This document shows, piece by piece, positions 33,663 through 42,829 of a DNA stretch of 64,000 nucleotides; within the stretch, counting starts at the first letter, position 1, and each line of letters begins with the position of its first letter. A program made the position numbers and the translations under genes. The notes beneath the pieces were generated by a model. That model worked only from the letters and a program-made list of their open reading frames with translations, was not told the DNA's origin and did not search any database. Source of the stretch: Gnetum montanum (lineage: Eukaryota > Streptophyta > Gnetopsida > Gnetales > Gnetaceae); assembly GCA_015680685.1 (NCBI GenBank), contig MNCI01011144.1, positions 11,100-75,099 of the forward strand. Reading direction: 5' to 3'.

Positions 33663-33894
33663 TGTTATTAAATCTTGTGCTACAAAATATTTTGAAATTT
33701 CATGGATTGTTATTTCCATACATATTCCCATGCCCTTTTGAATTTTATTCCTTGTGTATTGGATTAACTAATTACAAGTTTGGTACTAAATCTTGTGTTG
33801 CAAAATATTTTGAATTTTCATGGATTTTTGTTTCCATACATACTCCATTGCCATTTTGAAATTTATTCCTTATGCATTGTAATAAGACATAAAC
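33663..33894 (+). repeat. Two-copy tandem repeat, 118-bp period
   Basis: 'aatcttgtg.t.caaaatattttgaa' starts at 33,671 and again at 33,789. The match continues through 'tttccatacatactcc..tgccattttgaa' to 'ttattcctt.tg.attg'. The copies differ at scattered bases. Both contain the same short open frame, so the apparent ORF pair is a by-product of the repeat. Confidence 0.8.
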
Positions 33895-33914
33895 ATAGAA
33901 GCCATAGATTGTTT

Positions 33915-34112
33915 ATAGTATTATGGATGAAATATTATTTAGCATTACAAATAGGCTCTCTATGAAATGTTATTGATGAAATATTATTTAGTGTTACTGA
34001 TAAGTTCTTCCTCTAGAATTATGAATAGAATATTATTTAGCATTACCAATAAGCTCTCATTGGAGTGTTATGGATGAAATATTATTTAGCATTACCAATG
34101 TACAATTGGTAG
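33915..34112 (+). repeat. Tandem repeat of a roughly 50-60 bp unit around 'gaaatattatttagcatta'
   Basis: Four copies of 'gatgaaatattatttagcattaccaataagctctc' with variants occur at about 33,927, 33,976, 34,029 and 34,075. Spacing is uneven. The array stands directly in front of a tRNA-like SINE head. Confidence 0.7.
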
Positions 34113-34147
34113 TTAACATCTTGGATAAAAATATCCTTTAATTCTAT

Positions 34148-34225
34148 AATATGTGAAGCAAGTGGTAAGCTTATTGTGTTATTAGGTAAGAGGTTGTAAG
34201 TTCAAGTCATCCTTAAGGCATCATT
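34148..34225 (+). mobile_element. tRNA-derived SINE head (RNA polymerase III boxes)
   Basis: 'gaagcaagtggtaagctt' resembles a box A. About 40 bases later 'gaggttgtaagttcaagtc' resembles a box B (GGTTCGANTCC with C-to-T changes). Spacing fits a tRNA-derived plant SINE promoter. The 3' body and target duplication are not clear. Confidence 0.5.
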
Positions 34226-34820
34226 ATATTTCTCTATAATTATTTTAAAATATTATGTTGTTTACATTTTTTGATTATTTTTTCTAGTTCTCACATCTTT
34301 CCTTAAACATTCCCTAATATCAAATTTAATACAAATTCCATACTCAACATTAGAAACATTTTACGAGTATACTTGAAGATATACCTAGTGATCCTTTCTA
34401 ATAACTAAAAGAATAATTTATTGGCTTTGTATTTAATGGCAACTCTCCCATTTGGTAACCCCATAGATATTCATGGATGATATTAGACAAAATGATCTCA
34501 TCTTCTCATATTTATGCTTTTAGATATCCTTGCAATTCTAGTTTTTTGAATTTCATGTTTCATATATTGAAATAATTAATCATATATCTATTGTCTATTG
34601 ATTTTAAAAATATAGTATCATCATACTTTTCGAATATATCACAAGTAGATATCACTAGATATTCTATTACTATACTTTGAATCTTTCTTTTATTTTGTTC
34701 ACTTTCTCCTGTGGTTACCCTCCCCATTACTTTTGATAGATCTAATAAGAGGAAAATATTTCTAATATTGATGAGGCATTTAATGTGTTTGCAAATACCC
34801 TTAAATGGTGCATCCATAGA
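34226..34820. other. Junction region downstream of gypsy protease
   Basis: On the minus strand the gypsy protease frame ends near 34,821. A separate 85-codon open stretch at 34,560-34,817 follows that shows no reverse transcriptase motif. The pol gene was therefore cut off here and replaced by unrelated sequence. Confidence 0.4.
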
Positions 34821-35440
34821 CTAATTTCTTTGGTTCTTAGCCTTAACAAAGTATTGCAAATCTAGGTTTTTAAATTCTTCTATTAGGATATATTGTAAAT
34901 TTGAAACTCTATCAGCATCAATGTTGCTGATGGTTAGAGGGGTTGTGTTGTCACTATGTATGATAACCTCTTCACCTTTGTATGGAAGGTGGATCTGCTG
35001 ATGGATTTGGGAGGACATGGCCTATAGCTAGGGTAATCAAGGCCTACCCAAGATCAAGTTGAAACATGGCATCTCCTCAACCACTATGAACTCTGCTATG
35101 ATGAGGAATTGCTCCAGGACCACAAAGGCTATCATGATAGTTCCCATTATGATAACACATGACCCATTGAAGGACTTCAAGCATGTTTTCTTCATTGGTT
35201 GAATTTGGTCAGCAAGACCAAGCTTGTCAATGGTAATGTAAGGGATGACATTGGTTGTCATCCCATTGTCAACATGCACCCTATGGATCCTACATTTTCT
35301 CATGAAGATGGTGATGAACATCACTTTGGTAATGACTTGACCCTTCTCAGGGTCCACCTTGATCACCTCATTGTGAAATGCCAGGGGCATTGAACTCAAT
35401 TCCTATGAGGAAGGAGGCAACATCACAATGTGAATGAACT
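34821..35440 (-). pseudogene. Gypsy (Tat-like) retropepsin domain
   Basis: The minus strand encodes the aspartic protease of a Ty3/gypsy element, which processes the gag-pol polyprotein. VHVDNGMTTNVIPY (near 35,285-35,245) corresponds to the active-site stretch, with DNG as the catalytic triplet, as in many plant Tat/Athila-type proteases. FVVLEQFLIIAEFIVVEE and CFNLILGRP follow (35,130-35,037), the usual flap and ILGR elements. After a stop the frame resumes with SSQIHQQIHLPYKGEEVIIH, the standard sequence between protease and RT. RT itself is absent. It lies directly downstream of the gag frame. Confidence 0.78.
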
Positions 35441-35712
35441 TTTCATCTACTAGGATGTCCTCCATGACAGGAATAGAGGTAAACATGCATACTAATGCTT
35501 CATGATGGGCGGAGGATATCATTACCAAGTCATATAGGCTTAACATTGTATTTTTCTATTTCAAAGCCTACTTGACTTGGGCCAATGTGTTAAGGAAATA
35601 TTTTCTACTATATGTTACCTTGTTGTTAATGGCCTTCATCTCCTCCATGTGGTCCAAGAGATGAATCTCTTGTGGAGGCGATTTGTGTCTTACCTGTTTT
35701 GCTTGCTTTGGA

Positions 35713-35820
35713 GCCTTAGTGCTCCATTGTTGGTTGCTAGTTGCTAAAGCCTTAATGCTCCAGTGTTGGTTCCTGGTTGCTGAAGCCTCAATGCTTCGTT
35801 GTTGCTTACATGTTGCTATA
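35713..35820 (-). repeat. In-frame 36-bp (12-residue) triplicate in gag-protease linker
   Basis: Three units start at 35,713, 35,749 and 35,785. On the minus strand they read as variants of QHWSIKALATSN. Because the unit is a multiple of three, the expansion kept the reading frame and probably happened while the element was still coding. Confidence 0.75.
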
Positions 35821-37884
35821 ACCTCCTCAGTTGGTTGGGCCATTGGGATGGAAGATAGGGGAATTGGATTTGGTGGGCCTAATGCCCTTTACTTTTGGTG
35901 TTGCCTGATCATTCGATAAGCAAGTCACTCATTAGGCCTCTTAGTTTGATATCTTATTTGTTTGTTGGCATCGCTTGTAGGATGGAATCTTGAATGAGTA
36001 GGGGTCAATGCATTGCCCACCACCAAACTTCCAATAGGTAGGGGGTTCACACATTGTGGCACCATTATAAAGAAGGATGTTTGGGCTATTGCAGCTACAA
36101 TGTGTTGTGGAGCCCTAACCACAAAGGGTGTTATGGGTGCTTGAGGTAGTGCTCTAATGACAAAACGGTTCCTTAAACTAGTTGATGTCAAGGAGGTCCC
36201 AATGTTATCAAAGGCCACACGAACCATGAATAGCTCCTATGCCAGTTTTGCATTGTCATCAATGCTGATGGCATTGATGATGTACACTGCACCACTTATT
36301 TTGAGTGGATCCTTGTAAACCCCCATTGATTAGTCTTGGGGAATACTAGGTTAGTAGCATCAAGGACCAACTTTCCCTTGTTAATCATGTGTTGGATGTC
36401 ATCCTGCAAAACCATGTAGAAGTCTATATCATGACCTTGTAGTTGGTGATATTGGCAAAACCAATCCAATCTAAAATGCTTAGGGACTGGAGGATCATTA
36501 GGTAGTGTGGCTAAGGATTTTTGAGGAGCTTGCAATATTAGTCATGTTGCTTGTGAGCATTCTTGGATATTTACTTCTATAGAATGCATCCACCATGAAG
36601 AAGTTGGTCCAACAACCTAACCACTTGATGGACAATGGTGTATACTTCAAGCGATCCTTACACTTGAAGTTAGACCTTGGGGTAACTGGTGCCATGGTCA
36701 GCAATGATGTAGGCTAGTTGTTTGCCTCTATGCTAGAGCTAGCTACCTTGTTGTTTCTGGCCAAGGCCTTGAGTGACTTGGTCATTGGTTTAGTGTTCAC
36801 TAGCATAGTATCATTGGCTAGTGTTGCAATGATTATGGTTGCTTGCTTGCCTTTGTCCTTGTCTTTCTCTTTCTCTTTCTTTGCATGTAGGTTCTTGTAG
36901 GCCACATAGGCCAAATCCCTGTTAGCCTCCACCACATCTTGAATGCTCTTAGTTTGAGAAAATTGTTGGCTTAAGGAATGTAGGGCAAGGTATACATCTT
37001 TGACTTTATGAAGTCATTCACTATGCCTTTGAAGATGGCCAGTAGGTGGATTTCCATTATTGGCTCATGAATCTTGTTAAGTGATGCACTCCATCACTAA
37101 ATAAATTTTTGCATGGACTCTATGTGACTGTTCTTGACCTATAGTAGCTAATACAAGGTCACCTTAGGCTTTAAGTTGCACATGAAGTGAGTGATGAATT
37201 AGGTAAGCAATTTCTCCAAGGAAGTGATGGAGATCCAAGGGAGCACACGGTACCAGTCTAATGGCTTGCCAATTAGGCAAATGGTGAACACATAGATGAT
37301 GGCTTTTGGCCATGCCTGTATCAAGAGGCATTTTGACCAGAAGGTCACCAAGTGGGCATTAGGGTTCCCTTCACTATTGTATTCGGTGAACTATGAGAGC
37401 AAGACCCTAGTGGCTAATGCAAGTGATGGAACTATAGGACTGATTGGATCATCTTGTTAAAAGTCCATCACATGGATAGTTTCTGAGGAGGTAGCCTTAA
37501 GCTACTTAACCTCTTTGGCAAGGCTCTAGATCAACTGGAATGCTTAATCCAAGGAAAGTATGGTTACAGTGGCAAGTTGTGTGGGTTGTGCTACCCGTTG
37601 TGGTTGTTGGGTGGTCTAGACCCAACTTTGGGTTGTGTGATCACATGCAATGCTTGTTGCATGGGTTGTGCCATGGACATAATGCTTGAGCCCCACCATT
37701 GGTTGGTGGGTTGGGTCATTGTAAAGGGTGCTGACATAGTAGGTGGGATGAATAATGCTTGAGTTGCATATGTTGGGGGAGGAGCATGCATGGTGTGCAT
37801 GTAGGGTTTTGTAGGTGCAATAATTACTACTATAGAAGGTTGGAAAACTTGAATAGGCTAAACATGTTGTGAAGGTTGTGTAGA

Positions 37885-37958
37885 CTATGAAGGGATGGTG
37901 AAGGGCATGTTGAAAGGAAGGCTATGAAGGGATGGTGAAGGGCATGTTGAAGGGAAGG
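37885..37958. repeat. Two-copy 37-bp tandem repeat
   Basis: 'ctatgaagggatggtgaagg' begins at 37,885 and again at 37,922, with only one visible difference between copies. The period is not a multiple of three, so within the gag frame it causes a frameshift. It probably arose after coding was lost. Confidence 0.8.
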
Positions 37959-38580
37959 CTAAAGGGAAAAGAAACATCCTAGTGCATTTGTGACATTTGG
38001 TGAGTTACCACCATAGGCATTGACCTAGGTGAAAACACTAAGCTACAAGATTATAGAGGAACAAAAGTAGAGGTTGTATACTAGAATGAGGCACAGAATA
38101 GGTTTTCATGCTTAGATTAAGCCTCAAGCTTATTTGGCTTCTCTTGGAGGATCTCCTTGTATTCCATCCCTCCCTTAGGGCTCATGTTGTGAATGAGGTT
38201 GTCCAACATCCACTAGTAGTCTTCCATGAGCAAGACAAAGTTAAAGTTGAAAGGGAACCACTCCCTTCTATTATGGTGCATGAGCTCATAACTATGTTTA
38301 GCTTTCATTTCTTGGTGTTCTAAGTGCAAACCCACCTGGCGTTTCACGTAAATGAATTTATATTACTCATCATTAAGCATCATGACCTTGGGAGGTATGT
38401 TGCATTACCTAAGGGATTTTCTTTATGCCAAGATAGGACCCTTGGCCCCATGAAGGTCAATCTAAATTTTTTGTTAAATGGGCTGGACAAAAACCATGCT
38501 TGGAGCAAAGGTCAAGGGCCATTCTGCGTTCATGGTGTAAAGGAAAGTGCAAAAGGGCACTTATGCAAAATAGAAAGTAA

Positions 38581-38738
38581 AATAGCTAAGTGCTAAAATG
38601 TAGAAAATGGCTAGGTATGCAATTGCTAAAAAAATGTAGAAAAATGACTAAGTATAAAAGATACAGAAAAAAATGGCTAAGTCTGAAATGCAGAGAAAAA
38701 TGACTAAGTGTAAACATGTAAAAAATGACTAACTCTAG
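38581..38738. repeat. Minisatellite-like array, about 27-bp unit
   Basis: Five to six degenerate units follow the pattern 'aaaaatggctaagt.t.aaatg.ag'. They lie in the leader between the gag start and the primer-binding site of the minus-strand gypsy element. Confidence 0.65.
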
Positions 38739-39574
38739 GACTATGCCCAGAGCCAACTATGCTCGCTACGCTAGAACCAACTATGCTTTGTTGAATATCT
38801 AGAATTTGGATAAGTGTAAATACCAATGCTATCAAGCAAGGTTTTAGGGGAACTAACAATGGGGACCAATCTACAAGGGGTGCAAAGAGCACACAAGGCA
38901 ATAACCAAAGGATGTCTGAAGAAGGAAATGATGAAGGTCCTCCTTCTATTGCTAGAAAACTATAGTAGCCAAAAATGTTGGAGGCTAGAATAGGACTTCA
39001 AGAGGTTTGCAATCACATAGGCTTGACCCAACAACTACATGGGGGCCTACTAGGAATGGAGGCAAGCTGCCCAAGATGATCTTGTTGATCAAACTAGAAC
39101 TTATAGGTGTTATGAAAAAATAGGTGTTAAAGGGAACAAGGTGTTTTGTGATGTTTGTGGTGTCCATGGATGTGAGTGTAGTAATGGTTTTGAATGCAAA
39201 ACCAAGGGTGCAAACATGCGAATACTTGTTTAAATAGTGAAAAATGTAAGTAGAATGCTAAAATATAAGAAAAACTATGAAAAATGCATAGAATGTGAGC
39301 AAGAAAGAAAGCCACCATCCCAAATGGGGGGGGGGGGGGGGNGGGGGGGGGGGGGGGGGGGGAGTGTAGTGAATTACAAAGAAAATTTTAGGATATATGT
39401 AGTATACAACAAGCACAATAGGTGAGCAGAGTCATAGTCTCGGGGTATCGAGCTATGGAAAATGATGTCTACCATGGAGTCTCGGCCTACTGCATTGGCT
39501 GCTACAATGTCCTAGGGGTTGTAGTGGTCAACATTGTAATGGGAAATGTACAACTACGCCATAGTGGTATGTAA
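38739..39574 (-). other. Gypsy leader between primer-binding site and gag
   Basis: This region carries no protein similarity. On the minus strand it would be the 5' untranslated leader. 'actatgc' and 'ctatgctcgctacgcta' variants near 38,745-38,790 echo the repeats in the LTR at 39.7-40.6 kb. A long G homopolymer with an unknown base lies at 39,326-39,362. Confidence 0.4.
39326..39362. repeat. Poly-G tract with an unknown base
   Basis: There are 36 G residues with N at 39,342, in an otherwise AT-rich region. Natural G runs of this length are rare. This may be a collapsed or mis-sequenced homopolymer. On the minus strand it is poly-C in the gypsy leader. Confidence 0.9.
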
Positions 39575-39577
39575 TAG

Positions 39578-39604
39578 TTCCCAGTGGTGTCCCAAATTTT
39601 GCCA
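39578..39604 (-). other. Gypsy primer-binding-site region
   Basis: On the minus strand the sequence is TTTGGGACACCACTGGGAAC. This resembles the junction TTGGCGCCGTCTGTGGGAAC found just inside the 5' LTR of many plant gypsy elements. It is preceded by a CA that could be the LTR end. Several CG-to-CA or TG changes explain the differences. Confidence 0.5.
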
Positions 39605-39710
39605 AAATGCCAAGTGTGCTCGAGTGTGAGAGTGCCAAGAATGCCAATGTTCAAATTTTCCAACCAAGTGTTTCACAAATTCCAACCATTAAAATGTGAA
39701 GTATGGGAGG

Positions 39711-39720
39711 TATTTATAGG
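39711..39720 (-). promoter_or_regulatory. LTR TATA box (CCTATAAATA)
   Basis: The minus strand reads CCTATAAATACCTCCC. It lies about 110 bases upstream of the primer-binding-site region, so this LTR would have a short R-U5. Confidence 0.5.
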
Positions 39721-40123
39721 CCTAGGGTTAGTGTGAATCATGGATTAGACACCATGTGGTAGAGGGGCAGCTGGGACTATGCTAACGCTAACTACACTCC
39801 CATTGAAGTAAAATGATGTTCTACTAGTGTGCTTCAATGGATCCTATGAGACTACTAGACTATGATTGCACTACCAGGACTACAAATGCAAATTCCAAAC
39901 AAACTACAAAGTACTTGAAAATAGTGCAAAATAGTGTAGTTTTGGAGACTATGCTACTTACCCTCTAGAGTGGTGTCAAGTGTAGGCATAACTTGGGGAC
40001 AAATGGGGGATGCAAAAGAGCCAAAAATTGCTAATATTGCTTTCTAAAGAAATTTTGGAGCTAAGATTTAGGCCAATGCTAAGTTTTGAAGGCTTCTGAA
40101 GGTAGTTTCAACAAAATACACTA

Positions 40124-40143
40124 ACTACACTCTAGAGTGTAGT
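40124..40143. repeat. Perfect 20-bp palindrome in LTR U3
   Basis: The sequence is actacactctagagtgtagt, identical to its own reverse complement. It is the best-preserved copy of the repeated motif in this LTR. Confidence 0.95.
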
Positions 40144-40900
40144 CCTAGGAGTTAGGCAAATCTTGCTAGGAACTGATGCTTAGTGTAGGCTACACTAGCT
40201 ATGCTCTAGAGAATAGTCCTAGAGGTGATATTGTAGCCCTAACACTTGGAAATCCTAGCAAAAATTATGTGCCCATGTAGACTATACAAACTACACTCTA
40301 CAACGTAGTAGGAAGTGTAGGCTTAAGAGTTAGAAATTTTGTCAAACTGTCTCATCCATCCCAACCATGCTTAGCAACCATTTGCTTAACACTTAGGAAA
40401 ACTTGCAAGGCTGACTACACTCTAGAGTGAACTCATGGCAAGGTGAGCATAGTGAAAACACTTAGAAAGATTTGTAGGTACTGTTGACACTTAGAAAAAT
40501 TTTGCAAGTCTACACTATTAGTATTAACTACATTGACTATGTTATCAAGTGTAGTCCCACTAGTGGGAGCATAGTCTCAACACTTAGAGGAAATTTGCCA
40601 AGTTTTAACACTTCGCAAAATCTATAGTTGAGACCCAAGAGCCCAAATTTGATGGTGTTTTAGTAGCCTCTCCTTGGACCGACCACCCTATAGCAAGACC
40701 TCTTGATGAATGCTAAATGATTAGGCTCTTGTTCCTTATATTTGGTGGTGGGCCTTGTTCTCCTAGTTAACCTTTGCCATATCTTAGGCATTTGGCTGTA
40801 CCTTGCAAAGATCCTTCTTATCCTCCTCTTTTTGGAACCATTTGTAATCAATCAAGGATCCGATGTTACTAAGATGTTATTTATCATTAACAGGTTTATA

Positions 40901-42810
40901 CCTTATTCATGACCTTAGTTCCACTAAATTCTTTAGCTCATATGATTGCAAAGTTAGAATAATTTTTAGAGAAATGCCCAAAAAGTTTTAATCTTCTTTC
41001 ATGACCCTTCACAATTGGTTTATTTTTCCTTATGTATGGCTGATAATGTTGGTTATGGTCCCTTCGGTAAGAGAATTAGAGTTTCTAGCATTGATACAAT
41101 TGATATTTCATTAAAACACTTAAGGTTTTTAACATTCTTACCCTTATAATACCTTCCAAGCAATAGAAAATTTTGAAAAAATCAATGCACATTTTCCATG
41201 TAAGAATCCTTCCCTACCTAAATTGAACACTTTGAGTTCAAAAATGTTTAAAAACCATAAAAATCGACGTGGTATGGACCAAAATATTGTAAGGGGAAGT
41301 TGATTGCATAGAGCTCCTAGTCACAAGAGAAAGATTCAAAAACTCCCCTAGCTACAAATGATGATAATGGATTTTGGAACTTGTAGGGGTCCTATTTATA
41401 GTTTCTATGGACCTTATATGAAGTACATGATGTTGAGTCCATCTCAATATTGAATAGTCAATATCAGAGTGCTTGAATCTGCATATTATGAGGGTAATTA
41501 TCTTGGAAAATAAAGCTTTGTGATAAATGGAAGGATTTTAGTTCAAAAAGTTCTGGGATAAGTGAAAATTTATATGGAGGCACCAGAAGTGTTAGAAGAT
41601 ATAATTGTAGGAATTAAAATCTTTGGAACATGCAAGAAAAAGGATAATAAATCCATTGGGTAGAATGGATCAATTATATGAAAAGAAAAAGTTATTGAGA
41701 TTAACATTTATGTAGTTGGAAGGTATAAGATGATGTAGTTGTGTCAAACAAGTACAAGTCACAACATATATACAAGTGGATCCTCCCCAAAGTAGGCTTT
41801 AGCCCTTAATGCCCTAGTATAACCACACCTAAAAATGTCCATAGGCATCAAATGGGTTGAATGCAATGCATAGCTATTAAACAAAACACACATCTTAAAA
41901 TCACCAATTTGAGGAAATAAATCTATGTTACATAAAATAATAAGTTAGGATTATTCAAACAACAAGATGATGTGGATTTTTGAAGGGATTGCATGAATTG
42001 GGACATGAGGTGCCTTACCATAGGCATAATGAATCCCTATGTGTTATTGATAGTTAAGTAATCATTTTCCTTTCTTTCTAGGATTTAAACCACGTTCATA
42101 CCACATTTTTAGTGACATTGCATTGTTTAATCTCTTTGATTGACAACCATAAGGCTACTGTAGTTGCAAGGAGTAGCATCACTTAGTGTCTTGTCTGAGG
42201 GAGGAGTTTATTCATGGAATTCTATTTTTTTGATGAATTTTGAAAAGTGTCAACCTTCAAGCATGGGTATCATGTCTTTCTAGTGGAACCCTTATAAATT
42301 TATTCAGTGCCCTTTTATTTTACTCTTACTCCCATTTTTTATTAGATCTACAAGGATATAATTACAACCTTAGCAACATGATAGAACATACAGAAGTGGT
42401 CAAAGAGAATCCACAAATCCTATTAATGTCACACCCTTGATATTCCCCCTTGGATCTTCACTTTTCGGTCTAGGCACAATGATTATGAATTTATTTTTAG
42501 TTTTATGATGCAAAAGTATATCATTATGACTATAGTAAGAGCCTCTTATTAATGGAATAGATGGATGGACGATGTGGCATCACTTTCTAAATAATCAATC
42601 CCTCATGACTTGACAACATAGAGAAAACCTCACCTCAATGGGCTACATGATTTTTTTTATTTACAAAAGAGATTACTGACAAAGGGAATTAAAAAAAATG
42701 TGGAAAAATTTGAAAAGGATAGGGAAAATCTATATCAAGAAATAAGAAAAGGGTAAAAAATTGTAAAACAAAAAGAGGAAAAACACCTATTAATTCTAAA
42801 TGTTAGGATG
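40901..42810 (-). other. Second copy of spacer 'Y' (downstream of Athila-like gag)
   Basis: Patches match 16,902-18,650 in the same order, including the TATA box (41,393-41,400 here, 17,323-17,330 there) and the purine-rich tract (42,811-42,826 here, 18,652-18,668 there). In this locus the extra ORF is missing after the spacer and the palindrome-bearing LTR follows instead, so the Tat-like element probably inserted at about 40.9 kb and replaced or displaced it. Confidence 0.45.
41393..41400 (-). promoter_or_regulatory. TATA box in spacer Y, copy 2
   Basis: The minus strand reads ACTATAAATAGGACCCC. Its distance to the shared 'tcctcccca' patch (about 400 bases) is like that of the TATA box at 17,323 (about 350 bases). 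Confidence 0.45.
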
Positions 42811-42826
42811 GGGTGTCTCCCCCATG
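42811..42826 (-). other. Purine-rich tract, candidate polypurine tract, copy 2
   Basis: The minus strand reads CATGGGGGAGACACCC, directly after CTTAGT. It is the equivalent of 18,652-18,668 and lies at the end of the Athila-like coding region. Confidence 0.4.
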
Positions 42827-42829
42827 ACT

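Larger units (their letters stand above)
35500..38250 (-). pseudogene. Gypsy (Tat-like) gag
   Basis: This minus-strand gag is broken by stops. A proline/glutamine-rich N-terminal half (38,250-37,560; for example HAPPPTYATQALFIPPTMS) is followed by the retrotransposon gag core. That core reads YNSEGNPNAHLVTFWSKCLL (near 37,385-37,320), then YVFTICLIGKPLDWY (near 37,290-37,245) and ITSLEKLL (near 37,230-37,205). A lysine-rich linker (36,935-36,830) leads to a histidine/cysteine block CQYHQLQGHDID (near 36,460-36,420) with DDIQHMINKGKL (36,405-36,370), the nucleocapsid-like signature of Tat/Ogre-type gags. A short in-frame repeat follows at 35,713-35,820. The gag assembles the cytoplasmic virus-like particle. 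The element continues into the protease and then stops. Confidence 0.78.
39605..40900 (-). repeat. 5' LTR of the minus-strand Tat-like gypsy element, with palindromic repeats
   Basis: The LTR is placed from the primer-binding site at its inner end and a TATA box at 39,711-39,720. The upper boundary (about 40,900) is estimated. The U3 part from 39,780 to 40,580 contains at least seven degenerate copies of a motif built around ACTACACTCTAGAGTGTAGT, at about 39,790, 39,965, 40,124, 40,190, 40,290, 40,415 and 40,530. A perfect copy lies at 40,124-40,143. The motif is palindromic and could bind a dimeric factor as an enhancer repeat. Confidence 0.5.

Noticed and set aside
33662-33965. Plus-strand frames with repeated LVLQNIL.FHG sequence as a repeat protein
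   Set aside because: They are translations of a two-copy 118-bp tandem repeat of non-coding AT-rich DNA.
36718-36900. Plus-strand frame with hydrophobic leucine-rich sequence as a membrane protein
   Set aside because: It is the antisense of the lysine-rich linker of the minus-strand gag.
39237-39425. Glycine-rich protein frame across the G tract
   Set aside because: The glycine run is only the translated G homopolymer with an unknown base; no gene is implied.
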